A stretch of DNA of 35,340 nt from Candidatus Abzuiibacterium crystallinum (GCA_002787155.1 PCVY01000043.1:1-35340), one strand, 5' to 3'. Shown: positions 25,018 through 32,881, counted from the stretch's first letter. Numbers and translations are program-made. The notes: generated from the letters alone by a model not told the origin.

Positions 25018-25871
25018 AACTCTTCGGCGGGTGTTTCTGAAATTCCTGCCAGTTTAGAAGTTTTCTTTGAGAGCAGCGTCTCTGCCATTTCGCCTTGTCC
25101 GGCGCAAATCCCGCGCTTCGATGCCTTAATAAAATCGACCAAATGTTTAATCTCTGCCGAAGCATATTCTGCCTCGATCTTCTCAAGTGCTTGTTTGACA
25201 TTGAGTCCGGCACGGTAGAGCAGACGATAAGCTTCCTTAATCTCGGTTCTGACCGGTTGCGAAATCCCGGCACGCCTTAAGCCAACCACATTAATGCCTT
25301 GAATGACACCCGGCCGGCCTCCGCAAATCATAAACGGAGGAATATCTTTATTAATGGCTGAGAGTGCGCTGACCATTGCCAACTGACCAATGCGCGTGAA
25401 TTGATGAAAGCCGGTCATGCCTGAAATAAACGCTTGATTTTCCACGATGCAATGACCTGTTAGCGATGCTAAATTGACAAGTGTCACGTGATCGCCAATA
25501 TGACAGTTGTGTGCCACATGCACGTTAGCCATGAGAAAATTATGGCTACCTAAAACGGTTTGCGACCCTTCCTGGGTACCGCGGTGGAGGGTGACGAATT
25601 CACGGATGATATTATAACTGCCAATGACGGTAAAGCTAGGCTGCCCTTTGTAAGCAATATCCTGAGGCGCATGGCCGATACAGGCGCCCATGTGAATCTG
25701 ATTATGATCTCCTAAGGTGGTACCCCGACAAATATAAGCGTTGGCCATGATTTCATTGTTGGAGCCGATTTTGACGCCGTCTTCAATCACCACATAAGGA
25801 CCAATGACGTTGTCGTTACCCAGTTCAACTTGTTTACCGATGATGGCACGGTCATGAATCTGATTTGACAT
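25014..25871 (-). CDS. lpxA: UDP-N-acetylglucosamine acyltransferase
   Basis: First enzyme of lipid A synthesis, moving a 3-hydroxyacyl chain from ACP to UDP-GlcNAc. The N-terminal two thirds is a left-handed beta-helix of hexapeptide repeats (IGPYVVIEDGVKIG and others). The catalytic His is H121 in VHVAHNC, and GHAPQD and the helical C-terminus from about 190 are typical. It has 285 residues against about 262 in E. coli, with a longer tail. It is not in the usual lpxD-fabZ-lpxA cluster. The start ATG has no ribosome site; a promoter ends 7 bases upstream, predicting a leaderless transcript. Convergent with fabF by 4 bases. Confidence 0.94.
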   Translation of the reverse strand: MSNQIHDRAIIGKQVELGNDNVIGPYVVIEDGVKIGSNNEIMANAYICRGTTLGDHNQIHMGACIGHAPQDIAYKGQPSFTVIGSYNIIREFVTLHRGTQEGSQTVLGSHNFLMANVHVAHNCHIGDHVTLVNLASLTGHCIVENQAFISGMTGFHQFTRIGQLAMVSALSAINKDIPPFMICGGRPGVIQGINVVGLRRAGISQPVRTEIKEAYRLLYRAGLNVKQALEKIEAEYASAEIKHLVDFIKASKRGICAGQGEMAETLLSKKTSKLAGISETPAEEF

Positions 25872-25878
25872 GGGTAGG

Positions 25879-25906
25879 ATTGTAACATACCGATTTTTCC
25901 CCTCAA
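25879..25906 (-). promoter_or_regulatory. Promoter of lpxA, leaderless layout
   Basis: Read on the minus strand: TTGAGG (25906-25901), 16 bases, then TGT-TACAAT with the -10 at 25884-25879, then cctaccc and ATG. With the usual spacing of six bases after the -10, transcription starts one base before the A of the start codon. No Shine-Dalgarno sequence fits in the gap. Confidence 0.55.
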
Positions 25907-25993
25907 AGATTGAAATATCGCGCGGAAATGCTTTTTCAAATTTTCACCTTATTTTAGGTGGTATTTTTTTTAATCTTTTTAAAACTATTATCA

Positions 25994-26024
25994 ATTGTGA
26001 ATAGGGTTTTATCTATTCACAATA
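25994..26024. repeat. Perfect 11-base inverted repeat
   Basis: ATTGTGAATAG (25994-26004) and CTATTCACAAT (26013-26023) are exact inverted copies separated by 8 bases. It can be a hairpin of 11 pairs or an operator for a dimeric regulator. No T-run follows, so a terminator role is unlikely. The arms contain TGTGA/TCACA but spaced too far apart for a CRP-type site. Confidence 0.7.
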
Positions 26025-26117
26025 GGTTTCGCGCAAAAGATAGCCATTTGCTGTTGCGGCTGCCTGGATCCGTTGTGATAATTCTAGTACCGCCTGACAA
26101 TTGATTTGATGGGAAGG

Positions 26118-26168
26118 CGGCAGGAGTGCTCACTTGAAATTGAAACTTAGCACTGCCGATTTCAAGTG
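26118..26168 (+). promoter_or_regulatory. Interleaved inverted repeats, possible RNA switch
   Basis: Pair A is cggcaggagtgct (26118-26130) with agcactgccg (26149-26158), ten pairs around a 3-base bulge. Pair B is cacttgaaat (26131-26140) with atttcaagtg (26159-26168), a perfect ten. Order is A-B-A'-B', with A abutting B and A' abutting B', so both stems are unlikely to form together. The element ends about 20 bases before the aaggagagg ribosome site at 26189-26197. This is what mutually exclusive leader structures look like, but no known riboswitch was recognised. Confidence 0.5.
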
Positions 26169-26206
26169 TCAAAGCGCACTAGAAAAAGAAGGAGAGGTTC
26201 ATATGT

Positions 26207-26518
26207 ATGAGCGAAAAACACGATTTATTAACAATCCAACACGCGATATCAGATTACTTTGAAAAATTTAACTTTGACCTGTCAGTACCGCTTTCACAGA
26301 AATTAGTTTGTTCCCTTCCGCGATTATCTGACCCCATTCCAGCCTGCGCCTTATGGGTTGATCAACAAGTGATCTTAGCGTCACCCATGCAAGGTTTTGT
26401 CGAACGCGTTATTTATCTAGACCTCTATAAACAGGAAATGAGTTTTTGGCAGCTCGCGGCTCAGAAAACCAATCTTGAGTCCATGAGGCGTGTGAAGGGG
26501 GTGTCTACCACATGTTAG
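26207..26518 (+). CDS. Hypothetical protein, possibly first half of a split gene
   Basis: I do not recognise this 103-residue protein. It is soluble, starts MSEKHDLLTIQHAISDYFEKF, has a hydrophobic ACALWVDQQVILAS strand pair, and ends in VKGVSTTC. The ribosome site aaggagagg (26189-26197) lies 9 bases before ATG 26207; an out-of-frame ATG at 26203 overlaps it and would give only a short peptide. The end overlaps the next frame by 7 bases. A G5 run at 26497-26501 near the end is the point where one extra G would join the two frames. It is preceded by the interleaved inverted repeats. Confidence 0.55.
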   Translation: MSEKHDLLTIQHAISDYFEKFNFDLSVPLSQKLVCSLPRLSDPIPACALWVDQQVILASPMQGFVERVIYLDLYKQEMSFWQLAAQKTNLESMRRVKGVSTTC

Positions 26519-26709
26519 AAGGCATGGAGCGCTCTGATGCCTGGTTTGTGCTGCCTCGTGCTTCAGACGATCTTGAAATTACAGATGAGTGTTTTAAAGC
26601 TTTTAGCCGAATCCTGATTTTTACGGTTTCAGAGTTTAAAGCAGGGAAGAATGACATATTTCAAAGCATTGACGGTCAAAATGAAACGCTGCTTGATCAA
26701 GCTGACTGA
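26512..26709 (+). CDS. Hypothetical small protein, possibly second half of a split gene
   Basis: 65 residues, starting MLEGMERSDAWFVLPRASDD and containing a hydrophobic RILIFTVSEFK strand. ATG 26512 has only gaaggggg at -20 to -13 as a possible ribosome site. It may be translated by coupling to the previous frame, or the two may be one 160-170-residue protein interrupted by a one-base loss in the G5 run. Its stop lies 13 bases inside the end of the convergent chlorite-dismutase-like gene. Function unknown. Confidence 0.45.
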   Translation: MLEGMERSDAWFVLPRASDDLEITDECFKAFSRILIFTVSEFKAGKNDIFQSIDGQNETLLDQAD

Positions 26710-27434
26710 GTCGAAGAAGGGCTTTGCCACTTCACTCGACCGATAAAAAAAGGTCCGAGTGACTGCAAGTATTTAGCGGTTTGCTGTGTTTTACGCATCT
26801 CCTGCACGACGCGCGAAAGCGGGTATAATTCCTTTCCGATTAATCCGATCACAAAATCGTTATCATTTTGATCAAGTCCATGACAGGCCAGTCTCACGTC
26901 GTGCGCAAAATCAGCTTCACCAAATGCAATGCCGATTTTGGCATGCTCGTAGAGAATTTTACTTTGTTCTTCACGGGGTAATAATTCAAACTCAGGTTTG
27001 CGCCTCAAAGGATACCAAATCGCCCAAGGCCACTCAGGGTTGAGCGTTGTTCGTTTTGGCTTTTCAATGAGCCAATCTTCCAAATTTTGTTCACGGCCCA
27101 ACGCATAAGTCCGCCCAAGCATGGTCAATGCCGGTTTTAACTTGCAATCAGCAAAAGGCGGTTTGTTTAAAAGAGGTCTGAGTCGATCAACAAAGACAGC
27201 GGGATTTTCATGCATGACTAATAAACCAATTCCGTGCGGATCGTTTACTTCTTCATATAAAACAGAATCAAGACCCAAGGTTTTGATTGATGCAATCAAA
27301 GCCGTGCTGTCCAAACAGCCGCTAAAGGCTTGGAACAGGCAAAAGAGACGCCTATTGCTTTTTTGGGGTTCACCTTGTTTAGGCCCGCCCGTTTCACGAA
27401 TATCGATGGTTTCAGATTGAATAGACGGTTTCAT
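26697..27434 (-). CDS. Chlorite dismutase/HemQ-family protein
   Basis: 245 residues. The C-terminal half fits the family: WAIWYPLRRKPEFELLP, then YEHAKIGIAF with H164 at the proximal haem ligand position (14-15 residues after the aromatic pair in Dechloromonas Cld), DNDFVIGL, VVQEMRK and the terminal LGPFFIGR. Members are coproheme decarboxylases (HemQ/ChdC), chlorite dismutases or uncharacterised. The distal Arg or Gln cannot be assigned: R181 lies near the place but a two-residue insertion shifts alignment. No haem synthesis genes are adjacent, so I do not assign hemQ. The start has no ribosome site; a promoter sits 7 bases ahead. Confidence 0.82.
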   Translation of the reverse strand: MKPSIQSETIDIRETGGPKQGEPQKSNRRLFCLFQAFSGCLDSTALIASIKTLGLDSVLYEEVNDPHGIGLLVMHENPAVFVDRLRPLLNKPPFADCKLKPALTMLGRTYALGREQNLEDWLIEKPKRTTLNPEWPWAIWYPLRRKPEFELLPREEQSKILYEHAKIGIAFGEADFAHDVRLACHGLDQNDNDFVIGLIGKELYPLSRVVQEMRKTQQTAKYLQSLGPFFIGRVKWQSPSSTQSA

Positions 27435-27441
27435 CTGGGGT

Positions 27442-27450
27442 ATTCTAGCA
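27442..27450 (-). promoter_or_regulatory. Extended -10 promoter of Cld-like gene, leaderless layout
   Basis: On the minus strand TGC-TAGAAT (27450-27442) is followed by accccag and the ATG at 27434. The predicted start of transcription is one base before the start codon, exactly the arrangement seen at lpxA. The -35 region (around 27465-27472, ttatac) is weak. Confidence 0.5.
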
Positions 27451-27562
27451 TAAAATATTTACAGGTATAAGCTCTTTTCATTCTTTAAGTTAAGGTCAAA
27501 TAAGCCCGAAAATGAAGGTAAGACCGTATCGAAATCATGCAATCTTAAACGGAAAGGGTGTT

Positions 27563-27787
27563 ATGGATTTCTTCACAGGGTTATCAATTGTATGTCTCAT
27601 GGTGTGGGCAGCAACGGTGATTATCGCCCAAGGTTCCGTCATGGGGAATACTGGTAAGCGACGCCCCATTTTCTACATTGCTTGGGGTGTGCTCATTGTT
27701 GTGTCTTTATGGGCATTAATCGGCCTTAGAATACTAGAACCCTTAATGTTGACACTAGATTGGAAAGAATGGTTGAATACACAATAA
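27563..27787 (+). CDS. Small two-helix membrane protein
   Basis: Not recognised. From ATG 27563 it has 74 residues: two hydrophobic helices (about 3-22 and 34-55), a short basic loop GNTGKRRP between them and a C-terminal tail LDWKEWLNTQ. I prefer this start to ATG 27512 because ggaaaggg lies just ahead of it and the upstream 17 residues are not membrane-like. It precedes another small membrane protein and a membrane glycosyltransferase, so an accessory role in that envelope cluster is possible. Confidence 0.6.
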   Translation: MDFFTGLSIVCLMVWAATVIIAQGSVMGNTGKRRPIFYIAWGVLIVVSLWALIGLRILEPLMLTLDWKEWLNTQ

Positions 27788-27812
27788 AGCAAGTGCTAAT
27801 CAAAGGGAGCAC

Positions 27813-28001
27813 ATGGGTACTTTTATTTTCACGATTGTTCTAGCGTTGACTGTTTTTTTAAGTATTGTTAAAATCGTTAGTTCAGCTTTGAATGAACATG
27901 ATTGGCAGAAAGCGACTTTTAGGCTTGCTTGGTTGGTTGTAGGAGCACTTCTTCTTTTCTCCCTATTTTCTTTCTTCCGCGTCCAATTTCTTCTGGCATG
28001 A
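27813..28001 (+). CDS. Small two-helix membrane protein
   Basis: 62 residues, not recognised. Two hydrophobic helices (about 3-21 and 38-56) are joined by a loop SSALNEHDWQKATFR. A good aaaggga ribosome site precedes ATG 27813. Its stop overlaps the ATG of the glycosyltransferase (ATGA), so the two are translationally coupled. It may be a subunit or stabiliser of that enzyme. Confidence 0.65.
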   Translation: MGTFIFTIVLALTVFLSIVKIVSSALNEHDWQKATFRLAWLVVGALLLFSLFSFFRVQFLLA

Positions 28002-29281
28002 ATTTATTTTTTTTGAAACATCGCAGCTGGCAAGTTATTTTAGTTATTTTGATGCTGGCGTTAATGGGGGCCACCGTTGGCATCTCGCATCACCGGGCGC
28101 TCAGCGGATCAAGCGATTTTGATGTTTATTACTATGCCGGCCGGGCAGCATTAGATTCAAAACCGATTTACACGATTGACCGCCGCGCGGTTAATCAATC
28201 AAAAAGCCCTTTTGTTTATCCGCCTTTTTTTGCTTGTTTCATTGCACCTTTCACACTTTTACCCATTGGCATCAGTGCCGGCCTTTGGAATCTCCTCAAT
28301 TTGTTTTGGTTTGGCTGGTGTTTATTTCTCATCAAACATTTGGTTCATTTGCCGGGTCAGCGCTATCCATCAAAACACAATTTGGGCTGGTATTTATTAT
28401 TTGGTGCCTTGACGGTTTTCATTCTTTTTGACAACATTGCGATGGCGCAGGTTAATATTTTAGTGTTTTTTCTCGTATTGTTGGGTTTGAACGCCATGGA
28501 ACAAAACCGATGGGGCAGGGCAGGTTTCTGGATTTTCGCGGCGGCAGCGATTAAATTAATTCCTATTATTTTTTTTGTTTATTTTGCTGTCAAGCGAAAA
28601 TGGCGAGCGCTCGCAGGAGGCCTGGGGGGATTTTTATTTTGCTTTATTGCTTTCCCTTGTTTATTAGTCGGACCCTCTCAGGCATGGCGGTATCATCATC
28701 AATGGTATGAAGAAACATTGAAAGATCAAGCAACGCCGCTAACGTTACCGTTTTATTCGACCCAGCTCAACCCCAGTCATCAAAATCTGCAAGCCGCTTT
28801 CTTTCGATGGGTGATTGATTGGGAATTTAGAGAAAGAACGGGCGGTAAACATGGAAAAGAATTTCATTATCGTCCACCGATCCGGTTGAGCGAGCGGCAG
28901 GCCAGTTACCTTTCACAAGCGGTTGTTCTCCTGATGTTCTTTTATTACGTTTTTTGCATCATGCGCACACGTGATCAAACGAAAAACAGGCGATTAATGG
29001 TCAGTTGTTTGACGCTTATTTCAATGATATTATTAGCCCCGAAAACCAGGAGCCATTTTTTCGTATTCTTACTCTTGCCTTGGGCTGTACTTGTCACTCA
29101 GGTTATCTCAGGGTCTCAAAAAAGGAAAGCGCAGTTTATTTTTTTAAGCAGTGCGGCGTTTTATCTCTTACAAGGTTTTTCGTATGCAAAGTTTCTTGGA
29201 GTCGGCAGTTTCACAGCCCTTGTTTTATTTTTTTATTTCACAACCCAATTAAATCAACACCATGGTCACGACACAATTTAA
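27998..29281 (+). CDS. GT87/DUF2029-like membrane glycosyltransferase
   Basis: Multi-span membrane protein of 427 residues with about ten hydrophobic helices. The N-terminal loop FDVYYYAGRAALDSKPIY with an acidic residue after the first helix, SPFVYPPFFA, and AQVNILVFFLVLLGLNA and AIKLIP motifs fit the polyprenol-phosphate-mannose-dependent GT87 family (DUF2029). Such enzymes add mannose to lipid or glycan on the outer face of the inner membrane. The open frame extends to 27929, but ATG 27998 with ATGA overlap to the small gene is the natural start. Its end overlaps the phosphatidyltransferase by 20 bases. Acceptor unknown. Confidence 0.78.
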   Translation: MNLFFLKHRSWQVILVILMLALMGATVGISHHRALSGSSDFDVYYYAGRAALDSKPIYTIDRRAVNQSKSPFVYPPFFACFIAPFTLLPIGISAGLWNLLNLFWFGWCLFLIKHLVHLPGQRYPSKHNLGWYLLFGALTVFILFDNIAMAQVNILVFFLVLLGLNAMEQNRWGRAGFWIFAAAAIKLIPIIFFVYFAVKRKWRALAGGLGGFLFCFIAFPCLLVGPSQAWRYHHQWYEETLKDQATPLTLPFYSTQLNPSHQNLQAAFFRWVIDWEFRERTGGKHGKEFHYRPPIRLSERQASYLSQAVVLLMFFYYVFCIMRTRDQTKNRRLMVSCLTLISMILLAPKTRSHFFVFLLLPWAVLVTQVISGSQKRKAQFIFLSSAAFYLLQGFSYAKFLGVGSFTALVLFFYFTTQLNQHHGHDTI

Positions 29282-29873
29282 AGAATTTTTCAATCGATTG
29301 ACAGCGCCTGTTGCGCGCTGTTTCGTTCGCCTGGGTGTTAGTCCTAATCTAATCACGCTATCCGGATTGATATTTGGTATTTTAGCCTGTGTGGATTTTG
29401 CGCGTTCGCAAAATGTCGTTCGTTTTGTAATTCTGATCACGATTTTTGGTTTGTTTGATATGTTAGATGGTGCCGTGGCACGCGCAGGCGGAAAAGAAAC
29501 CCGGTTTGGAGCTTATTTGGATGCCATTTGCGACCGTCTTTTGGAAGGTTTCGTGATTCTGGCAGTCGGTGTGGTCACCGGCGAATGGGTGCTGCTTGGA
29601 TTTTTTTTATTAGGATCGCTCATGGTGAGTTATGCCAAAGCACGGGCTGCGATGGAAGTGTCGGTTTCGAATACTGAATGGCCCGATTTGATGGAAAGAA
29701 CTGAAAGATGTGTTTTATTTATTTTAGGGCTCTTATTGGCGCATATTTTCCAGGTGCAAATTGCCGGACACAATCTTTTCTATTGGACGCTGATGATTGC
29801 GAACGGACTCGTTTTTTTAACCTTACTACAGCGGATCAAACGTGCGAAAACATTGATTGATTTAAGGAGTTGA
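29262..29873 (+). CDS. CDP-alcohol phosphatidyltransferase
   Basis: Membrane enzyme that swaps CMP from a CDP-lipid for an alcohol. The signature D-x2-DG-x2-AR-x8-G-x3-D-x3-D is complete: D66, D69, DGAVAR, then G84, D87 and D91. Six hydrophobic helices fit in 203 residues. The late YAKARAAMEV and LMERTER segments resemble archaetidylinositol or phosphatidylinositol phosphate synthases, so inositol-phosphate may be the alcohol; glycerol phosphate is the alternative. It overlaps the GT87-like gene, so a glycosylated phospholipid made by the pair is a reasonable inference. Confidence 0.88.
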   Translation: MVTTQFKEFFNRLTAPVARCFVRLGVSPNLITLSGLIFGILACVDFARSQNVVRFVILITIFGLFDMLDGAVARAGGKETRFGAYLDAICDRLLEGFVILAVGVVTGEWVLLGFFLLGSLMVSYAKARAAMEVSVSNTEWPDLMERTERCVLFILGLLLAHIFQVQIAGHNLFYWTLMIANGLVFLTLLQRIKRAKTLIDLRS

Positions 29874-29889
29874 AAGCTTTTTCCCTTGA

Positions 29890-29918
29890 TTGACGTGTTT
29901 ACCGGCCCTTGTTAGAAT
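29890..29918 (+). promoter_or_regulatory. Promoter of the tyrS-Gld-like operon
   Basis: TTGACG (29890-29895), a 17-base spacer and TAGAAT (29913-29918) preceded by TGT make a strong extended promoter. The expected start near 29925 leaves about 7 bases before the tyrS ATG, too short for a ribosome-binding site. All five downstream genes overlap or abut and may depend on it. Confidence 0.7.
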
Positions 29919-29931
29919 GCTTCATTAAATC

Positions 29932-31152
29932 ATGAATCCTAAAGACCAGCTTGAGATTTTCAAAAGAGACACCATCGATTTAATTGCCGAAGAAGATTTG
30001 CTTCGTAAATTAAAAAAGGGAAAGCCGCTTCGGATTAAATACGGCGCTGATCCTTCCGCTCCAGACCTGCATCTGGGGCATACGGTACCCTTGCGTAAAT
30101 TAAAAGCACTCCAAGAGTTAGGCCATACCATCATTTTCCTAATCGGCGATTTTACAGCTCGGATCGGCGATCCTTCTTTCCGTTCAGAGACGCGTAAGGT
30201 GTTAAGCGAAGCAGAGGTAAAGAAAAATTCAGAAACCTATCAGAAGCAAGTATTTAGAATTCTCGACAAAGCAAAGAATGTTGAGGTGGTTTATAATTCG
30301 ACCTGGCTAAACCAATTAAAACCCAGCCAATTTCTTGAACTGACGGGCAAATATACCGTCGCACGTATTTTAGAACGGGATGATTTTAAAAAACGGTATG
30401 AACAAAAACAACCCATCACCATTTTAGAGTTTCTTTATCCTTTATTGCAGGGGTATGATTCTGTGGCTCTTCAGTCTGATGTTGAACTGGGCGGAACGGA
30501 TCAAAAGTTCAATCTTTTGGTGGGCCGCGAACTTCAGCGTGATTATGGTCAAGAGCCTCAAGTTGTAATGACCATGCCGATTATCGAAGGTCTGGATGGC
30601 AAACAAAAAATGTCAAAATCGCTCGGCAATCACATTGCCTTGCAGGATGCGCCTGATCAGATGTTCGGAAAAGTGATGTCGATTTCCGACCAGTTGATTG
30701 TTCGTTATCTTCGTTATCTGACTTCAGTGAAAGAGGGAGAATTGGCGCAGATTGAACAGGATTTAAAAAATGCCGCCGTTAATCCCCGCGATGTGAAAGC
30801 AAGACTTGCCAAAACAATTGTGAGTTCTTATTACGATGATGTGGCTGCTCAAAAGAGTTCGGAGCAATTTGACCGTGTTTTTAAAAAGAAAGAGCTGCCG
30901 GATGAAATACCCAACCGAGCCATCCCAAAGTCAAAATTGGAAAATGGTGAAATAGCCATCACATCGCTTCTGGTGGAAGCAGGGCTGGCTTCCAGCAAAG
31001 GTGAGGCACGTCGTTTGGTCGAACAGGGCGGCGTCAAAGTAGACCAAAAAAAGATTGAAGCAGCCAATGCCTTTATTTCGCTGAAACAACCGGTGATTGT
31101 CCAATGCGGGAAACGAAAGTTTGCGCGGGTTCAATCTTCCTCTGAACGATGA
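29932..31152 (+). CDS. tyrS: Tyrosyl-tRNA synthetase
   Basis: Class I synthetase charging tRNA-Tyr. [15 protein letters not shown] gives the HIGH motif at 47-50, and KMSKS lies at 226-230. [21 protein letters not shown] is a TyrRS hallmark. A C-terminal S4 RNA-binding domain (about 340-400, with [19 protein letters not shown]) is present. The 406 residues and motifs fit the TyrZ-like branch. The start has no ribosome site and almost no leader. The stop overlaps the ABC ATPase as ATGA, joining translation and envelope genes. Confidence 0.95.
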   Translation: MNPKDQLEIFKRDTIDLIAEEDLLRKLKKGKPLRIKYGADPSAPDLHLGHTVPLRKLKALQELGHTIIFLIGDFTARIGDPSFRSETRKVLSEAEVKKNSETYQKQVFRILDKAKNVEVVYNSTWLNQLKPSQFLELTGKYTVARILERDDFKKRYEQKQPITILEFLYPLLQGYDSVALQSDVELGGTDQKFNLLVGRELQRDYGQEPQVVMTMPIIEGLDGKQKMSKSLGNHIALQDAPDQMFGKVMSISDQLIVRYLRYLTSVKEGELAQIEQDLKNAAVNPRDVKARLAKTIVSSYYDDVAAQKSSEQFDRVFKKKELPDEIPNRAIPKSKLENGEIAITSLLVEAGLASSKGEARRLVEQGGVKVDQKKIEAANAFISLKQPVIVQCGKRKFARVQSSSER

Positions 31153-32105
31153 TACAAGTTAAGCATCTCAGCAAGTCATTTTCCAAAATCCGTGCCGTTC
31201 AAGATATATCTTTCGATGTCAAGCCCGGAGAAATTTTGGGGTTGTTAGGCCCTAACGGCGCCGGCAAAACGACTACCATGCGCATGCTGGCCGGTTTTTT
31301 TCCGCCCAGCGCCGGCCACGTTTTGGTAGATGAAAAAGATCTGCACGAATCTCCCGTTACCATCCGCCGACGAATTGGTTACCTCCCCGAAAATGTACCG
31401 CTTTACCGAGACTTGGTCACGATCGACTTCTTAAATTATGTTGCTACTTTGAAAGGTGTATCAAGAAGAGAAAGAAAAAAATGTCTTGGGGACGTGATTG
31501 AACAGTGCGGGTTAGGCAGTGTGCGTGAACGGATTATCGGAAAATTATCGAAAGGTTACAGGCAACGCATCGGACTGGCCCAGGCTTTGATCGGGAATCC
31601 GTCTCTTTTAATTTTAGACGAACCTACCAGCGGTTTAGACCCTAAACAGATCATTGAAATCAGACAATTGATTAAGACTTTATCTGCCAACCGCACCGTT
31701 ATTCTCTCAACGCATATTTTGCCGGAAGTTAGCATGATCTGTTCTCGTGTTCTTATTATTCATGAGGGAAGTGTCATTGCGAGCGGAACGCCTGGTGAAC
31801 TTGAGCAGCAGCTTAGGCATTCCAGCGAACTGGCGGTCCAAGTGAGGGGAACGGCTGAGGGTTTTGAGCAAAGTGTACGGCAAGTGCCCGGCATTTTGGC
31901 TATCCGAATCGAATCCAGCAAAGGTCAAGAATATGATTATCGGATCATTTACAAGAAAAATCAGGATGTGAGACCTCTTGTTTCCCGCTCTGTGGTGGCG
32001 TCTGGTCTTGAGTTGTTGGGCATGCAGCAAGTGTCTATGACGCTTGAAGATATTTTTCTGAGAATTGTGGTTCAGGAAGAAGCAGACATGAAGGCGGACG
32101 TATGA
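31149..32105 (+). CDS. ABC transporter ATPase, GldA-like
   Basis: ATPase of an ABC-2 type exporter. Walker [10 protein letters not shown] is at 34-42, the signature LSKGYRQ at 133-139, Walker B LLILDEP at 153-159, and the switch His in LSTHILPEV follows. The C-terminal 90 residues form the extension seen in this subfamily. With the permease, GldG-like and DUF4340 genes it makes the four-gene set often annotated gldA-gldF-gldG plus DUF4340, whose substrate is unknown outside gliding bacteria. It overlaps tyrS and the permease by 4 bases each. Confidence 0.92.
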   Translation: MIQVKHLSKSFSKIRAVQDISFDVKPGEILGLLGPNGAGKTTTMRMLAGFFPPSAGHVLVDEKDLHESPVTIRRRIGYLPENVPLYRDLVTIDFLNYVATLKGVSRRERKKCLGDVIEQCGLGSVRERIIGKLSKGYRQRIGLAQALIGNPSLLILDEPTSGLDPKQIIEIRQLIKTLSANRTVILSTHILPEVSMICSRVLIIHEGSVIASGTPGELEQQLRHSSELAVQVRGTAEGFEQSVRQVPGILAIRIESSKGQEYDYRIIYKKNQDVRPLVSRSVVASGLELLGMQQVSMTLEDIFLRIVVQEEADMKADV

Positions 32106-32881
32106 ACGCCCTCATCGCTATTTTGAGGAAAGAAATCAATTCTACCTTTCATGTTTTCTCTATTTATTTAATTTTAGGATTTTTTGCGCTTATCTCAGGG
32201 TTTTTCTTTTTTGCTAATTTGGTTGATTTTCATGCCGTATCGAATCAATTTCTCGACCATTCCAGTGACATGGTCAGTCTACCCATGAATTTTACACAAG
32301 CCGTCATCACGCCTTTCTTTATGAATCTCTCATTGATTCTGCTTCTGATGATTCCGCTGATTACCATGAAATCTTTTTCAGAAGAGAGAAAATTAGGAAC
32401 TTTTGAGTTGTTGCTGACTTATCCTGTGTCCGATTTTCAGATTGTAGCGGCAAAGTTTTTAAATTTAGCCATCATCTTATGCTTGATGTTGTTGCCCCCG
32501 GGTATTTTGTTTACCGTTTTCTTTCATGTGAAAGGCGGTGTCGATGTTGCCGTCTTTTTGGTGGCCTACGTGGGTGTATTTTTATTTGGTTTTATGATGA
32601 TTAGTTTAGGCATGCTCATGTCGTCTTTGACGGATAGCCAAGTGGTGAGTGCCGTAGCAACCTTTCTCATTTTAATGGTTTTTTGGGTGATCGGATGGAT
32701 CAGTGATTGGATTCACCCCGGTCTATCGCGTTGGATCAAGGAACTGTGGGTAGTAGAAAACATGCGTGATCTAACACGCGGTGTTTTAGATACAAAGCAT
32801 ATCGCATTTTTTGTGGTGACGACTTGCTTTTTCTTTTTTATGACGATCGTTTCTCTGGAATCAAGAACCTGGAAGAAATAA
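32102..32881 (+). CDS. ABC-2 type permease, GldF-like
   Basis: Membrane subunit of the exporter, 259 residues with six hydrophobic helices (first at about 20-40, last near 235-255). The MKSFSEERKLGTFELLLTYP segment after the second helix is the conserved cytoplasmic coupling motif of ABC-2 permeases of the GldF/NosY kind. ATG 32102 overlaps the ATPase gene, and its stop touches the next start with no gap. It should pair with the ATPase as a dimer. Confidence 0.9.
   Translation: MNALIAILRKEINSTFHVFSIYLILGFFALISGFFFFANLVDFHAVSNQFLDHSSDMVSLPMNFTQAVITPFFMNLSLILLLMIPLITMKSFSEERKLGTFELLLTYPVSDFQIVAAKFLNLAIILCLMLLPPGILFTVFFHVKGGVDVAVFLVAYVGVFLFGFMMISLGMLMSSLTDSQVVSAVATFLILMVFWVIGWISDWIHPGLSRWIKELWVVENMRDLTRGVLDTKHIAFFVVTTCFFFFMTIVSLESRTWKK

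Larger units (their letters stand above)
25872..26206. other. 335-base divergent intergenic region rich in inverted repeats
   Basis: It lies between divergent lpxA and the split hypothetical gene. Besides the lpxA promoter it contains an A/T-rich run, a perfect 11-base inverted repeat (25994-26023), and two interleaved inverted repeats (26118-26168) just before an aaggagagg ribosome site. No gene-like frame is present. Confidence 0.6.

Noticed and set aside
25994..26023. CRP/FNR-type operator
   Set aside because: TGTGA and TCACA half-sites are present but about 16 bases apart rather than 6.
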